Shown here in pieces: positions 8,823-15,531 of a stretch of DNA of 64,000 nt. The DNA lies in contig NZ_JAIWNB010000035.1 of assembly GCF_020215705.1 (NCBI RefSeq), positions 1-64,000 of the forward strand. The letters are read 5' to 3'. Position 1 is the stretch's first letter; every line of letters begins with the position of its first letter. The notes under the pieces were generated by a model. It had not been told where the DNA came from. It saw only the letters and a list, made by a program, of their open reading frames with translations, and did no database searches. The translations under genes were made by a program, and so were the position numbers. Origin of the DNA: Nonomuraea aurantiaca (lineage in GTDB: Bacteria; Actinomycetota; Actinomycetes; Streptosporangiales; Streptosporangiaceae).

Positions 8823-9371
8823 ATGACCTCAACGCTGGGATTCGCGATCCTCGCCGTGCTGGCTCGCGGCGACCGCACCGGATACGACATCGCCGCGGCC
8901 ATGCGGCGGCCCATCGGCTTCTTCTGGACCGCCGGGCACAGCCAGATCCACGCCGAGCTGCAGAAGCTGCGGACCGCCTGCCTGGTCGGCTACGAGGCCA
9001 GGCACGGGCCGGGGCCGCAGGACAAGAAGGTCTACCACCTGACGGACGAGGGCGCCGCGGAGCTGCGCGGGTGGGTGACCCGGCCGCCGAAGGAGCGGCC
9101 GGAGCGGGACGAGCTGGTGCTCAAGACGTACGCGGCGTGGCTGGCCGAGGCGGGGCTGGTCAGGCGGATGTTCGCCGACCAGCTGGCCGCGCACGAGGCG
9201 CGGCTGGCCGAGTACGAACGGGAGGAGGCGGCGTTCGACGGCCCGCCGCCGTTCGGCGATCCGCGCTTCGGCAACTACGCGACACTGCGGTGCGGCCTGG
9301 GATATGAGCGGCACCGCGCCGAGTGGTGCAGATGGATGATCGATCAGCTGGGCGACAGCGACAGCTTGTAG
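8823..9371 (+). CDS. PadR family transcriptional regulator
   Basis: A 182-residue repressor. The N-terminal winged helix (about 1-85) shows the PadR pattern: ILAVLARGDRTGYDIAAAM, the wing residues HSQIHAELQKL and KKVYHLTDEGAAELRGWV. The C-terminal half is the helical Vir_act_alpha_C dimerisation arm (LVLKTYAAWL to YERHRAEWCRWMIDQL). Phenolic acids are the classical effectors, but the ligand here is unknown. It probably represses itself through the ATGT-N8-ACAT palindrome just upstream. The 3' end overlaps the convergent acetyltransferase gene by 28 bases. Confidence 0.92.
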   Translation: MTSTLGFAILAVLARGDRTGYDIAAAMRRPIGFFWTAGHSQIHAELQKLRTACLVGYEARHGPGPQDKKVYHLTDEGAAELRGWVTRPPKERPERDELVLKTYAAWLAEAGLVRRMFADQLAAHEARLAEYEREEAAFDGPPPFGDPRFGNYATLRCGLGYERHRAEWCRWMIDQLGDSDSL

Positions 9372-9808
9372 CCCTCGTGCGAGGCGCTGAAGCCGAGCGA
9401 GTCGTAGAACCGGTGCGCGTCGGTGCGCGACTTGTCCGAGGTGAGCTGGACGATCGCGCAGCCCCGAGCCCGCGCCCGGTCGATCGCCCACCACATCATC
9501 TCGCGTCCCAGACCCTGACCCCGGGTGGAGGCGTCGACCCTGACGGCCTCGATCTGGCAGCGCTCGGCCCCGAGCCGCGAGAGCCCGGCCAGGTAGGTGA
9601 GCTGCATGGTCCCGAGGATCTTGCCGCCACGCTCGGCGACGATCAGCTCGTCGTAGGGGTTGGCGTCGATCCGGGCGAAGGCCGCCAGATAGCGCTCGTC
9701 GGCCGGATCTCCCTCGCGCTTGGCACCGAGCGGGTCGTCGGCCAGCATCGCCACGACGGCGGGCACGTCGTCGGCACGGGCCGGGCGGAAAATCCAGGTT
9801 TCGTCCAT
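9344..9808 (-). CDS. GNAT family N-acetyltransferase
   Basis: A 154-residue acetyltransferase covering one complete GNAT domain. The acetyl-CoA pyrophosphate loop is visible as VRVDASTRGQGLGREMM (R-x-x-G-x-G/A type). The C-terminal part DKSRTDAHRFYDSLGFSASHEGYK is the usual motif B with its conserved Tyr. Acceptor substrate unknown. It resembles single-domain GNATs often annotated only by fold. Start ATG at 9808; no strong ribosome site was seen. Confidence 0.9.
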   Translation of the reverse strand: MDETWIFRPARADDVPAVVAMLADDPLGAKREGDPADERYLAAFARIDANPYDELIVAERGGKILGTMQLTYLAGLSRLGAERCQIEAVRVDASTRGQGLGREMMWWAIDRARARGCAIVQLTSDKSRTDAHRFYDSLGFSASHEGYKLSLSPS

Positions 9809-9892
9809 GCCCGAATCATGCCCGACAAGTCAGGGAGGGCTCAGGGTAGGTCCCCGATGCGATAAAGGGGTGTCGAAAGGCACTCTGGGGAC

Positions 9893-10342
9893 ATGAACGA
9901 AATCAGTCGACGCGATGAGGTCTCGTTGTCCGGCGCCGCTCTGCGTGGCGCCCCTTGGAAGACCGCCGCCGTCAGCGGTGGCGCGACGGCCGCGGTCAGC
10001 TTCGGGCTGGGTGTGCTTACCGACTCCGCTGGCCTGGTGTGGTCGCTCGGCCTGGGGATCAGCGTGTTCGCGCTGGTCGCCGCCATCGGCGCGGTGTCCA
10101 AGCCGAACGAGGGCGACCGGGTCACCCGCCAGGCGCGTTTGTGGGCGCTGAAGCACCCGTGGAGGTTCGCGCTGCTGCCGGCCGCCATCACGGCGGTCCT
10201 GGACTACCCGGTGCAGCTCGTACTCGACGGGGAGGGAGTGTTCGGCTCGGCGTTCCAGTCGGTCTGGCATGGCGCCCTGGTCTATGTGATCGCCGGCGTC
10301 CTGACGCTCACGAGGCAGGGACGAGCACGATCTTCCCAGTGA
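9893..10342 (+). CDS. Small integral membrane protein, function unknown
   Basis: A 149-residue protein with four likely transmembrane segments at about 25-45, 48-66, 90-108 and 120-140, and basic ends. I do not recognise a family motif. Codon usage is typical of the window and the ATG at 9893 follows a GGGG stretch, so the gene looks real. Its last 35 bases overlap the remnant of a dehydrogenase gene on the other strand. Confidence 0.7.
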   Translation: MNEISRRDEVSLSGAALRGAPWKTAAVSGGATAAVSFGLGVLTDSAGLVWSLGLGISVFALVAAIGAVSKPNEGDRVTRQARLWALKHPWRFALLPAAITAVLDYPVQLVLDGEGVFGSAFQSVWHGALVYVIAGVLTLTRQGRARSSQ

Positions 10343-10475
10343 CCCGGCGGTTGATCAGGTCGTCCATGGCCCGCCTGGCCTCCTCCAGGGGTCTGGCCCG
10401 CGGTGGCGCCGGGTCGATCCCGGGCATCGTGAGGAACTCCTGGAGCATCAGCCGGTTGGCGGCCGCGCTCAGTCC
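10308..10475 (-). pseudogene. C-terminal remnant of a zinc-type alcohol dehydrogenase/quinone oxidoreductase
   Basis: Directly after the methyltransferase stop, another frame on the same strand reads about 55 codons ending MDDLINRRVTGKIVLVPAS and stop. The pattern RPLEEARRAMDDL followed by RRVTGKIVLVP is the C-terminal signature of medium-chain dehydrogenases/quinone oxidoreductases (normally about 320 residues). The remainder of such a protein is absent; upstream lies the intact methyltransferase in a different frame. It is best read as the tail of a gene largely lost by deletion. Confidence 0.6.
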
Positions 10476-11293
10476 CACCAGATCGTGGTCCAGCGCTCCC
10501 GTGGAAGCGGCCACATGCCGAGCTCCAGGGCCGTCGCGCCGACCTCCGCCGAGCGCGCGGGGTCGAGGCAGGCGCGCTGGCAGACGCTGTCGGCCAGGTC
10601 CTCCAGGGAGTTGAACCGGTCCAGCGGCGCCTCCCGCTCCTCGACCCGTACGGCGAAGCCGAGCGCGGCCGCCAGTGCCACGCAGTCCTCGGCGACCGGC
10701 CGGACCGGGCGGTCCACGTTGTGGAAGTGCTGCCACAGCGGGGCCATCCAGCTCATGGGGTGGCGGTGCGGCAGCTCGATGACGACGCGGCGCCTGGCGT
10801 GGTCGTTCAGCGCGCGGAGGAAGTCGGCCAGGTCGGGCACGTTGTAGATGACGTGGGCGCAGACCACCACGTCGGCGACCGGCACCTGCCCCGCCACGTC
10901 GGGCCAGCGGCCTTCGATCGCGGTGAGCGGGACGCCGAGCTTGTCCGCCCTGAGGGTGAGCTCGTCGAGCATCGCGGCGGAGGTGTCGACCGCGTACAGC
11001 ATGGAGAGCCGGTCGTGCAGCGGCAGCGACGCGGCGCCGGTGCCCGCGCCGACGTCGAGCAGCGTGGCGCCCTCCTCCAGCGCCTCGCTGAGGTGCGTCG
11101 AGGTCGGCCCGTCGTCGGGCTCGGCGAGTGCCCTGTCGGTGCGCGTGGCGAACCGCGCCGGGGAGTGGCCCCACGGATCGACCGGCGCCTTGGCCATGAT
11201 CTCGGCGGGGATGGCCCAGGAGTCCAGTCGCTCTCGCCACCGGGTGGCGAGTTCTTCGGCGTCCATGGAGATGAGCATGCCACGCATATTCAT
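10469..11293 (-). CDS. Class I SAM-dependent methyltransferase
   Basis: Up to 274 residues. Motif I of SAM-binding Rossmann methyltransferases is LLDVGAGTGAASLPL, followed by an acidic end of strand 2 (LYAVDTSAAML) and motif IV-like VADVVVCAHVIYNV. The C-terminal region ends in PLPRERWTTIWW. The acceptor is unknown. In-frame alternative starts exist at 11278 and 11266; the latter (MDAEELATRWRERL) matches how such proteins usually begin. None has a clear ribosome site. The gene diverges from the acyl-CoA dehydrogenase gene across two palindromic operators. Confidence 0.85.
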   Translation of the reverse strand: MNMRGMLISMDAEELATRWRERLDSWAIPAEIMAKAPVDPWGHSPARFATRTDRALAEPDDGPTSTHLSEALEEGATLLDVGAGTGAASLPLHDRLSMLYAVDTSAAMLDELTLRADKLGVPLTAIEGRWPDVAGQVPVADVVVCAHVIYNVPDLADFLRALNDHARRRVVIELPHRHPMSWMAPLWQHFHNVDRPVRPVAEDCVALAAALGFAVRVEEREAPLDRFNSLEDLADSVCQRACLDPARSAEVGATALELGMWPLPRERWTTIWWD

Positions 11294-11295
11294 GG

Positions 11296-11336
11296 TTACT
11301 CGCGGGTAGCATTTCGAGTAAGGTTACTGGCCAGTA
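11296..11336. promoter_or_regulatory. Twin palindromic operators upstream of the acyl-CoA dehydrogenase gene
   Basis: TACTGGCCAGTA (11325-11336) is a perfect 12-base palindrome. TACTCGCGGGTA (11297-11308), 28 bases away, is a near-copy with one mismatched pair, and a GAGTAA half-site lies between them. The spacing and position between two divergent starts suggest a TetR-like regulator of fatty-acid degradation binding as two dimers. No such regulator is encoded alongside. Confidence 0.6.
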
Positions 11337-11369
11337 CATAACGCCCCCGGTTCAAGGAGATCCACACTC

Positions 11370-13175
11370 ATGGGCCACTACAAGAGCAACGTCCGTGACC
11401 TGGAGTTCAACCTCTTCGAGGTGTTCGGGCGACGCGAGATCCTCGGCACCGGGCCGTATGCCGACATCGACGAATCGGTCGCCCGCGGCATTCTGGAAGA
11501 GGTCAACAGACTGGCCACCGGTGTGCTCGCCGACTCGTTCGAGGAGGGCGACCGCCACCCGCCGGTCTTCGACGCGGCCACGAGCTCGGTCACCGTGCCG
11601 GAGGGTGTCAAGAAGTCGTACCGGGCGCTGGTCGACGGTGGCTGGGCGCATCTCGACCTGCCGCGCGAGCTGGGCGGCCCCGGCATCCCCCGGAGCCTGG
11701 CCTGGGCCACGGCCGAGATGGTCCTCGGCGCGAACCCGGCCCTCTACATGTACGCCGCCGGCCCCAACTTCGCCTACACGCTGTGGGAGGTCGGCACCGA
11801 GGCCCAGAAGCGCTTCGCCGAGCTGGCCATCGAGCGCGACTGGGGCGCCACCATGGTGCTGACCGAGCCCGACGCGGGCTCCGACGTCGGCGCGGGCCGG
11901 GCCAAGGCGACCCGGCAGCCCGACGGGACCTGGCACATCGAGGGCGTCAAGCGCTTCATCACCAGCGCCGAGCACGACATGTCCGAGAACATCTTCCACC
12001 TGGTGCTGGCCCGCCCCGAGGGACACGGACCCGGCACCAAGGGCCTGTCGATGTTCCTGGTGCCCAAGTTCCACGTGGACCTGGAGACGGGTGAGCTGGG
12101 CGAGCGCAACGGCGTCTACGTCACCAACGTGGAGAAGAAGATGGGCCTGAAGGTCTCCACGACCTGCGAGCTCACCTTCGGCGACAAGCACCCGGCCATC
12201 GGCTGGCTGGTCGGCGACGTGCACGAGGGCATCAGGCAGATGTTCATGGTGATCGAGCACGCCCGCATGATGGTCGGCACCAAGGCCATCGCCACGCTCT
12301 CCACCGGCTACCTGAACGCCCTGGAGTACGCCAAGAGCCGCGCCCAGGGCGCCGATCTGACCAGGACGGCCGACAAGTCCGCGCCCCGGGTGCCGATCAC
12401 GCACCACCCGGACGTACGCCGCGAGCTGATGCTGCAGAAGTCGTACGTCGAGGGCATGCGCGCGCTGGTGCTCTACACGGCCACGTTCCAGGACGCCATC
12501 CAGATGAACCCCGGCGACCGGCACGCGCGCGACATGAACGACCTGCTGCTGCCCCTGGTCAAGGGCGTCGGCTCCGAGCGGTCGTACGAGCTGCTCGCCC
12601 GGTCCCTGCAGACGCTCGGCGGCTCGGGCTATCTGCAGGACTACCCGATCGAGCAGTACATCCGCGACGCCAAGATCGACTCCCTGTACGAGGGCACCAC
12701 CGCGATCCAGGGCCTGGACCTGTTCTTCCGCAAGATCCTGCGCAACCAGGGCGCCGCGATCGGCTCGCTGCTGGCCGAGATCAACGCCTTCGCCTCCTCC
12801 GACGCCGGCAACGGCCGCCTCAAGGAGGAGCGCAAGCTGCTCGCCGAGGCCGCCGCCGACATCAAGGCCATGGGCGACACGATGGCCGGCTGGGCGCTGG
12901 CCGCGCTGGAGACGCCGAGCGAGGTCTACAAGGTCGGGCTCAACACGACCAGGATGCTGCTCGCCCTGGGCGACCTGGTGATCGGCTGGCTGCTGCTGCG
13001 CCAGGCCGAGGTCGCGCTGGCCCGGCTCGCCGACGGCGAGGACGCCTTCTACCAGGGCAAGGTCGCCGCCGCCTCGTTCTTCGCGACGACCGTGCTGCCC
13101 CGCCTGGCCACCGAGCGCCGGGTGCTCACCGCCACCGGCCAGGACCTGATGGACCTGCCGGAGGCCGCCTTCTAG
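11370..13175 (+). CDS. Acyl-CoA dehydrogenase, FadE5-like long form
   Basis: A 601-residue flavoprotein that introduces the alpha,beta double bond in acyl-CoAs, the first step of beta-oxidation. The length exceeds the usual 380-400 because of extra N- and C-terminal domains, as in mycobacterial FadE5. Seen: the FAD/substrate loop MVLTEPDAGSDVGAG, the region RFITSAEHD, and the catalytic base Glu441 in YEGTTAIQ. The C-terminal domain (about 460-601) is helical. A ribosome site (AAGGAG) precedes the ATG. Likely regulated through the twin palindromes upstream and ended by the hairpin at 13204. Confidence 0.93.
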   Translation: MGHYKSNVRDLEFNLFEVFGRREILGTGPYADIDESVARGILEEVNRLATGVLADSFEEGDRHPPVFDAATSSVTVPEGVKKSYRALVDGGWAHLDLPRELGGPGIPRSLAWATAEMVLGANPALYMYAAGPNFAYTLWEVGTEAQKRFAELAIERDWGATMVLTEPDAGSDVGAGRAKATRQPDGTWHIEGVKRFITSAEHDMSENIFHLVLARPEGHGPGTKGLSMFLVPKFHVDLETGELGERNGVYVTNVEKKMGLKVSTTCELTFGDKHPAIGWLVGDVHEGIRQMFMVIEHARMMVGTKAIATLSTGYLNALEYAKSRAQGADLTRTADKSAPRVPITHHPDVRRELMLQKSYVEGMRALVLYTATFQDAIQMNPGDRHARDMNDLLLPLVKGVGSERSYELLARSLQTLGGSGYLQDYPIEQYIRDAKIDSLYEGTTAIQGLDLFFRKILRNQGAAIGSLLAEINAFASSDAGNGRLKEERKLLAEAAADIKAMGDTMAGWALAALETPSEVYKVGLNTTRMLLALGDLVIGWLLLRQAEVALARLADGEDAFYQGKVAAASFFATTVLPRLATERRVLTATGQDLMDLPEAAF

Positions 13176-13203
13176 GTCCGAACAGACCAGCCGCCGCCCG
13201 CTG

Positions 13204-13232
13204 AACGCCCGCTTCGCTGTGAAGCGGGCGTT
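13204..13232 (+). terminator. Hairpin terminator after the acyl-CoA dehydrogenase gene
   Basis: AACGCCCGCTTC and GAAGCGGGCGTT are perfect 12-base arms with a 5-base loop, 28 bases after the stop. It has no long T-run, as is common for actinomycete hairpin terminators. Confidence 0.75.
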
Positions 13233-13282
13233 CTGCTGCGAAATACACAGTCCGTACGCCCCGCACCGGGTACGTTCGCGGC

Positions 13283-14224
13283 ATGAGCGCGTCCACCCAC
13301 GATCACCCGCTGCCCCCGCCTCGCGTCGAAGAGGTCTCGGCGGGCGTCTTCGCCTACATCCAGCCCGACGGCAGCTGGTGGATCAACAACACCGGCTTCC
13401 TGGCCGGGCGGCGCGGCGTGATCTCGATCGACGCCTGCTCGACCGAGCGCCGCACCCGGGCGTACCGGCAGGCCATCGCCGAGGTCACCGACCGGCCGAT
13501 CACCACGCTGATCAACACCCACCACCACGGCGACCACACCTTCGGCAACTACCTCTTCCCCGAGGCCACCATCGTCGCCCACGAGCGGACCCGCGAGCTG
13601 ATCCTGGCCGAGGGCATCCCCGACTACCGGACGTTCGCCTGGTCGCCCGACGTGGAGTGGGGCGACCTGGAGGCGGTGGCGCCGTTCCTCACCTACACCG
13701 ACCGGGTCACGGTCTACTCCGACGACCTGCGCTGCGAGGTGCGGCACGTCGGCTTCGCCGCGCACACGACCAACGACTCCTACGTCTGGATCCCGGAGCG
13801 GCGGCTGCTGTTCGCGGGCGACCTGGCCTTCAACGGCGGCACGCCGTTCGTGCTGATGGGCTCGGTGACGGGCGCGATCGAGGCGCTCGCCCAGCTCAGG
13901 GAGCTGGGCGCGGAGACGGTCGTGCCAGGGCACGGCGACGTGTGCGGGCCCGAGGTCTTCGACCCGGTGCGGCGCTACCTGGAGTTCGTGCTGGCGACCG
14001 CCGAGCGCGGCCGGGCGGCGGGGCTGACTCCCCTGGAGGCGGCCCGCGAGACCGATCTGGGCGAGTGGGGCGAGCTGCTGGACGCGGAGCGCATCGTCGG
14101 CAACCTGCACCGCGCCTACGCCGAGCTGGGCGGACTGCCCCGTGGCGGGACGATCGACCTCGTCGCGGCCGTCGTCGACATGATCACCTTCAATGACGGG
14201 AAGCCACTGTCCTGTCTCGCCTGA
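13283..14224 (+). CDS. MBL-fold metallo-hydrolase
   Basis: A 313-residue metallo-beta-lactamase-fold hydrolase. The metal motif HxHxDH is residues His80, His82, Asp84 and His85 (NTHHHGDH). A later metal-binding His lies in RHVGFAAHTTNDSYVWIPERRLLFAGD, which also supplies the bridging Asp, and the last in VVPGHGDVCG. Substrate unknown; the family includes thioesterases, lactonases and hydrolases of cyclase type. The ATG follows TACGTT by 6 bases, so the message may be leaderless. Confidence 0.9.
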   Translation: MSASTHDHPLPPPRVEEVSAGVFAYIQPDGSWWINNTGFLAGRRGVISIDACSTERRTRAYRQAIAEVTDRPITTLINTHHHGDHTFGNYLFPEATIVAHERTRELILAEGIPDYRTFAWSPDVEWGDLEAVAPFLTYTDRVTVYSDDLRCEVRHVGFAAHTTNDSYVWIPERRLLFAGDLAFNGGTPFVLMGSVTGAIEALAQLRELGAETVVPGHGDVCGPEVFDPVRRYLEFVLATAERGRAAGLTPLEAARETDLGEWGELLDAERIVGNLHRAYAELGGLPRGGTIDLVAAVVDMITFNDGKPLSCLA

Positions 14225-14289
14225 GTGTGATCACGCATACCCGGGTATGACCGAGGGCGTACGCGTTCTTTGCCGTTCTGGAGGTCGTC

Positions 14290-14514
14290 ATGGGTGTCGG
14301 GGTCAGCATCTTCTTCCTCACGCTCGGCGCCATCCTGCGATTCGCCATCGAACCGGACGTGTTCGGCCAGAGCGTGCACATGGACACGATCGGCGTCATC
14401 TTCATGATCGTCGGCGGGGTGGGCGTGGTCCTGAGCATCGTGCTGGCCCCGAAACGGGGCCGTACCTCTGACCACCAGCTGATGCACCGCGAGAACAACC
14501 CGCCGGAAATCTAA
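14290..14514 (+). CDS. DUF6458 family small membrane protein
   Basis: A 74-residue protein with two transmembrane helices (about 3-20 and 33-52) and the family-like pattern GVSIFFLTLGAILRFAI and TIGVIFMIVGGVGVVLSI, ending in a basic, charged tail. A strong ribosome site (GGAGGT) lies 6 bases before the ATG. Function unknown; such proteins occur widely in actinomycetes. Confidence 0.85.
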   Translation: MGVGVSIFFLTLGAILRFAIEPDVFGQSVHMDTIGVIFMIVGGVGVVLSIVLAPKRGRTSDHQLMHRENNPPEI

Positions 14515-14516
14515 CC

Positions 14517-14650
14517 GGAAGGGTCTCCCGGGAGCGGGCCGACGCCGCCAAAGGCGGCATCAGATGCTGGCTGTACGGCATCGCCACCAATCTGGTCGGC
14601 AAGCATCGGCGGGCCGAGCTCCGGCGCTACCGGGCGCTGGCCCGATCCGG
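14517..14650 (+). pseudogene. ECF sigma factor remnant (region 2 fragment)
   Basis: In one frame the DNA reads CWLYGIATNLVGKHRRAELR, continuing RRYRALARS. This is the unmistakable 2.4-to-linker stretch of ECF sigma factors of the type paired with CU044_5270 proteins. No start, no region 2.1-2.3 and no region 4 are present; the frame then reads into unrelated residues. Only about 40 codons remain. It lies just before a broken CU044_5270 gene, matching the intact pair at 62706-64000. Confidence 0.75.
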
Positions 14651-14692
14651 CCCGCCGATCCGGCCCGGACGATGGGGATCCGGGCGCGGCTC

Positions 14693-15271
14693 ATGGACCG
14701 CCCCCCGCGCCGCCGGCTGCCCGCCTGGTCCCGGGTGGGGCTCGCGGCGGCGGCGGACCGGCTGGCCGCGCAGCCCCCGGGCACGGGCGCCTGGTGGCGG
14801 CGGGAGCTGCGGCAGGAAAAGCTGAAGCCCGTGGCGCAACTGCCGACCGACGCCAAGGCTCTCAAGGCCGAGCTGCTGAAGCAGTATCCCGCGGACGCCG
14901 ACAACCAGGAGGGCTGGCTCTGGACGGCGGGCAGGTGGCTGCTCCTCGACGCTCCGAGCACTCCGGGCACGCGGGCGGCGGTCTACCGGATGCTCGCCGG
15001 GCTGCCGCACGTGAAGGTGGCCGACGGAGTCAAGGACGACGAGGGCCGCGCGGGGGTCGCGCTGCTTCTCGGCGACCCCCTGCAGCAGCAGATCATCATC
15101 GACCGGGACAGCGGTGATCTGCTGGCTGTGCAGAGCGAACTGCTCCGGCCGGACGGGAAGGAGGCATGGTTGCCGGTCGGCCGGCCGTTCGAGTCGTTGC
15201 TGGTCGAGCGGCTGGGGTGGACCGACGAGCAGCCTACAGAGAAAGTTGAGCGACGGCCCGGCTCGCCATGA
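14693..15271 (+). pseudogene. Truncated CU044_5270 family protein (partner of the lost ECF sigma)
   Basis: This frame gives about 190 residues. AADRLAAQPPGTGAWW matches the intact homologue at the right edge (AAAKAAHQPAGTGAYW), and LPTDAKALKAELLKQY matches LPSDPAELKAWLLRSY there. The rest (GRWLLLDAPSTPGTRAAVYR to QIIIDRDSGDLLAVQS) is the family's C-terminal half. The N-terminal cytoplasmic part, the membrane anchor and about 90 residues of the extracellular domain are missing, apparently by deletion joining GTGAWW to LRQEKLKPVAQLPTD. The end overlaps the convergent Dabb gene by 38 bases. A short expressed protein cannot be excluded. Confidence 0.7.
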
Positions 15272-15527
15272 TGGGCCTGATGTGTTCCGCGATCACCTTC
15301 TGGTGCTGAGGGTGATCGCGGTACACCAGGTAGTCGTCGACGTTGTCGAAGTCGGCGACCACCCCGAACTCGTGGTTGCCCTGGTTGATGCCCGCGTCGG
15401 CCGTCGCCGTGTACGCGCGGATCTCCGGGATGATCCCCGGCAGTTTGCGCAACTCGGTGGCCACCGTGGCCTTCTGCTCCTCGGTGGCGTCTTCGGTCCA
15501 GGTGAACAGCACGACGTGGCGAATCAT
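15234..15527 (-). CDS. Dabb family protein (stress-responsive A/B barrel)
   Basis: A 97-residue single-domain ferredoxin-like alpha/beta barrel. It begins with the signature MIRHVVLFTWTEDATEEQK, and the conserved HPQHQKVIAEHI lies in the last third. Members are dimeric; some are cyclases or stress proteins, and the role here is not determined. TAGGCT lies 6 bases before the ATG, so a leaderless transcript is possible, but csxA ends only 4 bases upstream on the same strand and read-through is equally possible. Confidence 0.9.
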   Translation of the reverse strand: MIRHVVLFTWTEDATEEQKATVATELRKLPGIIPEIRAYTATADAGINQGNHEFGVVADFDNVDDYLVYRDHPQHQKVIAEHIRPIMASRAVAQLSL

Positions 15528-15531
15528 GAGG

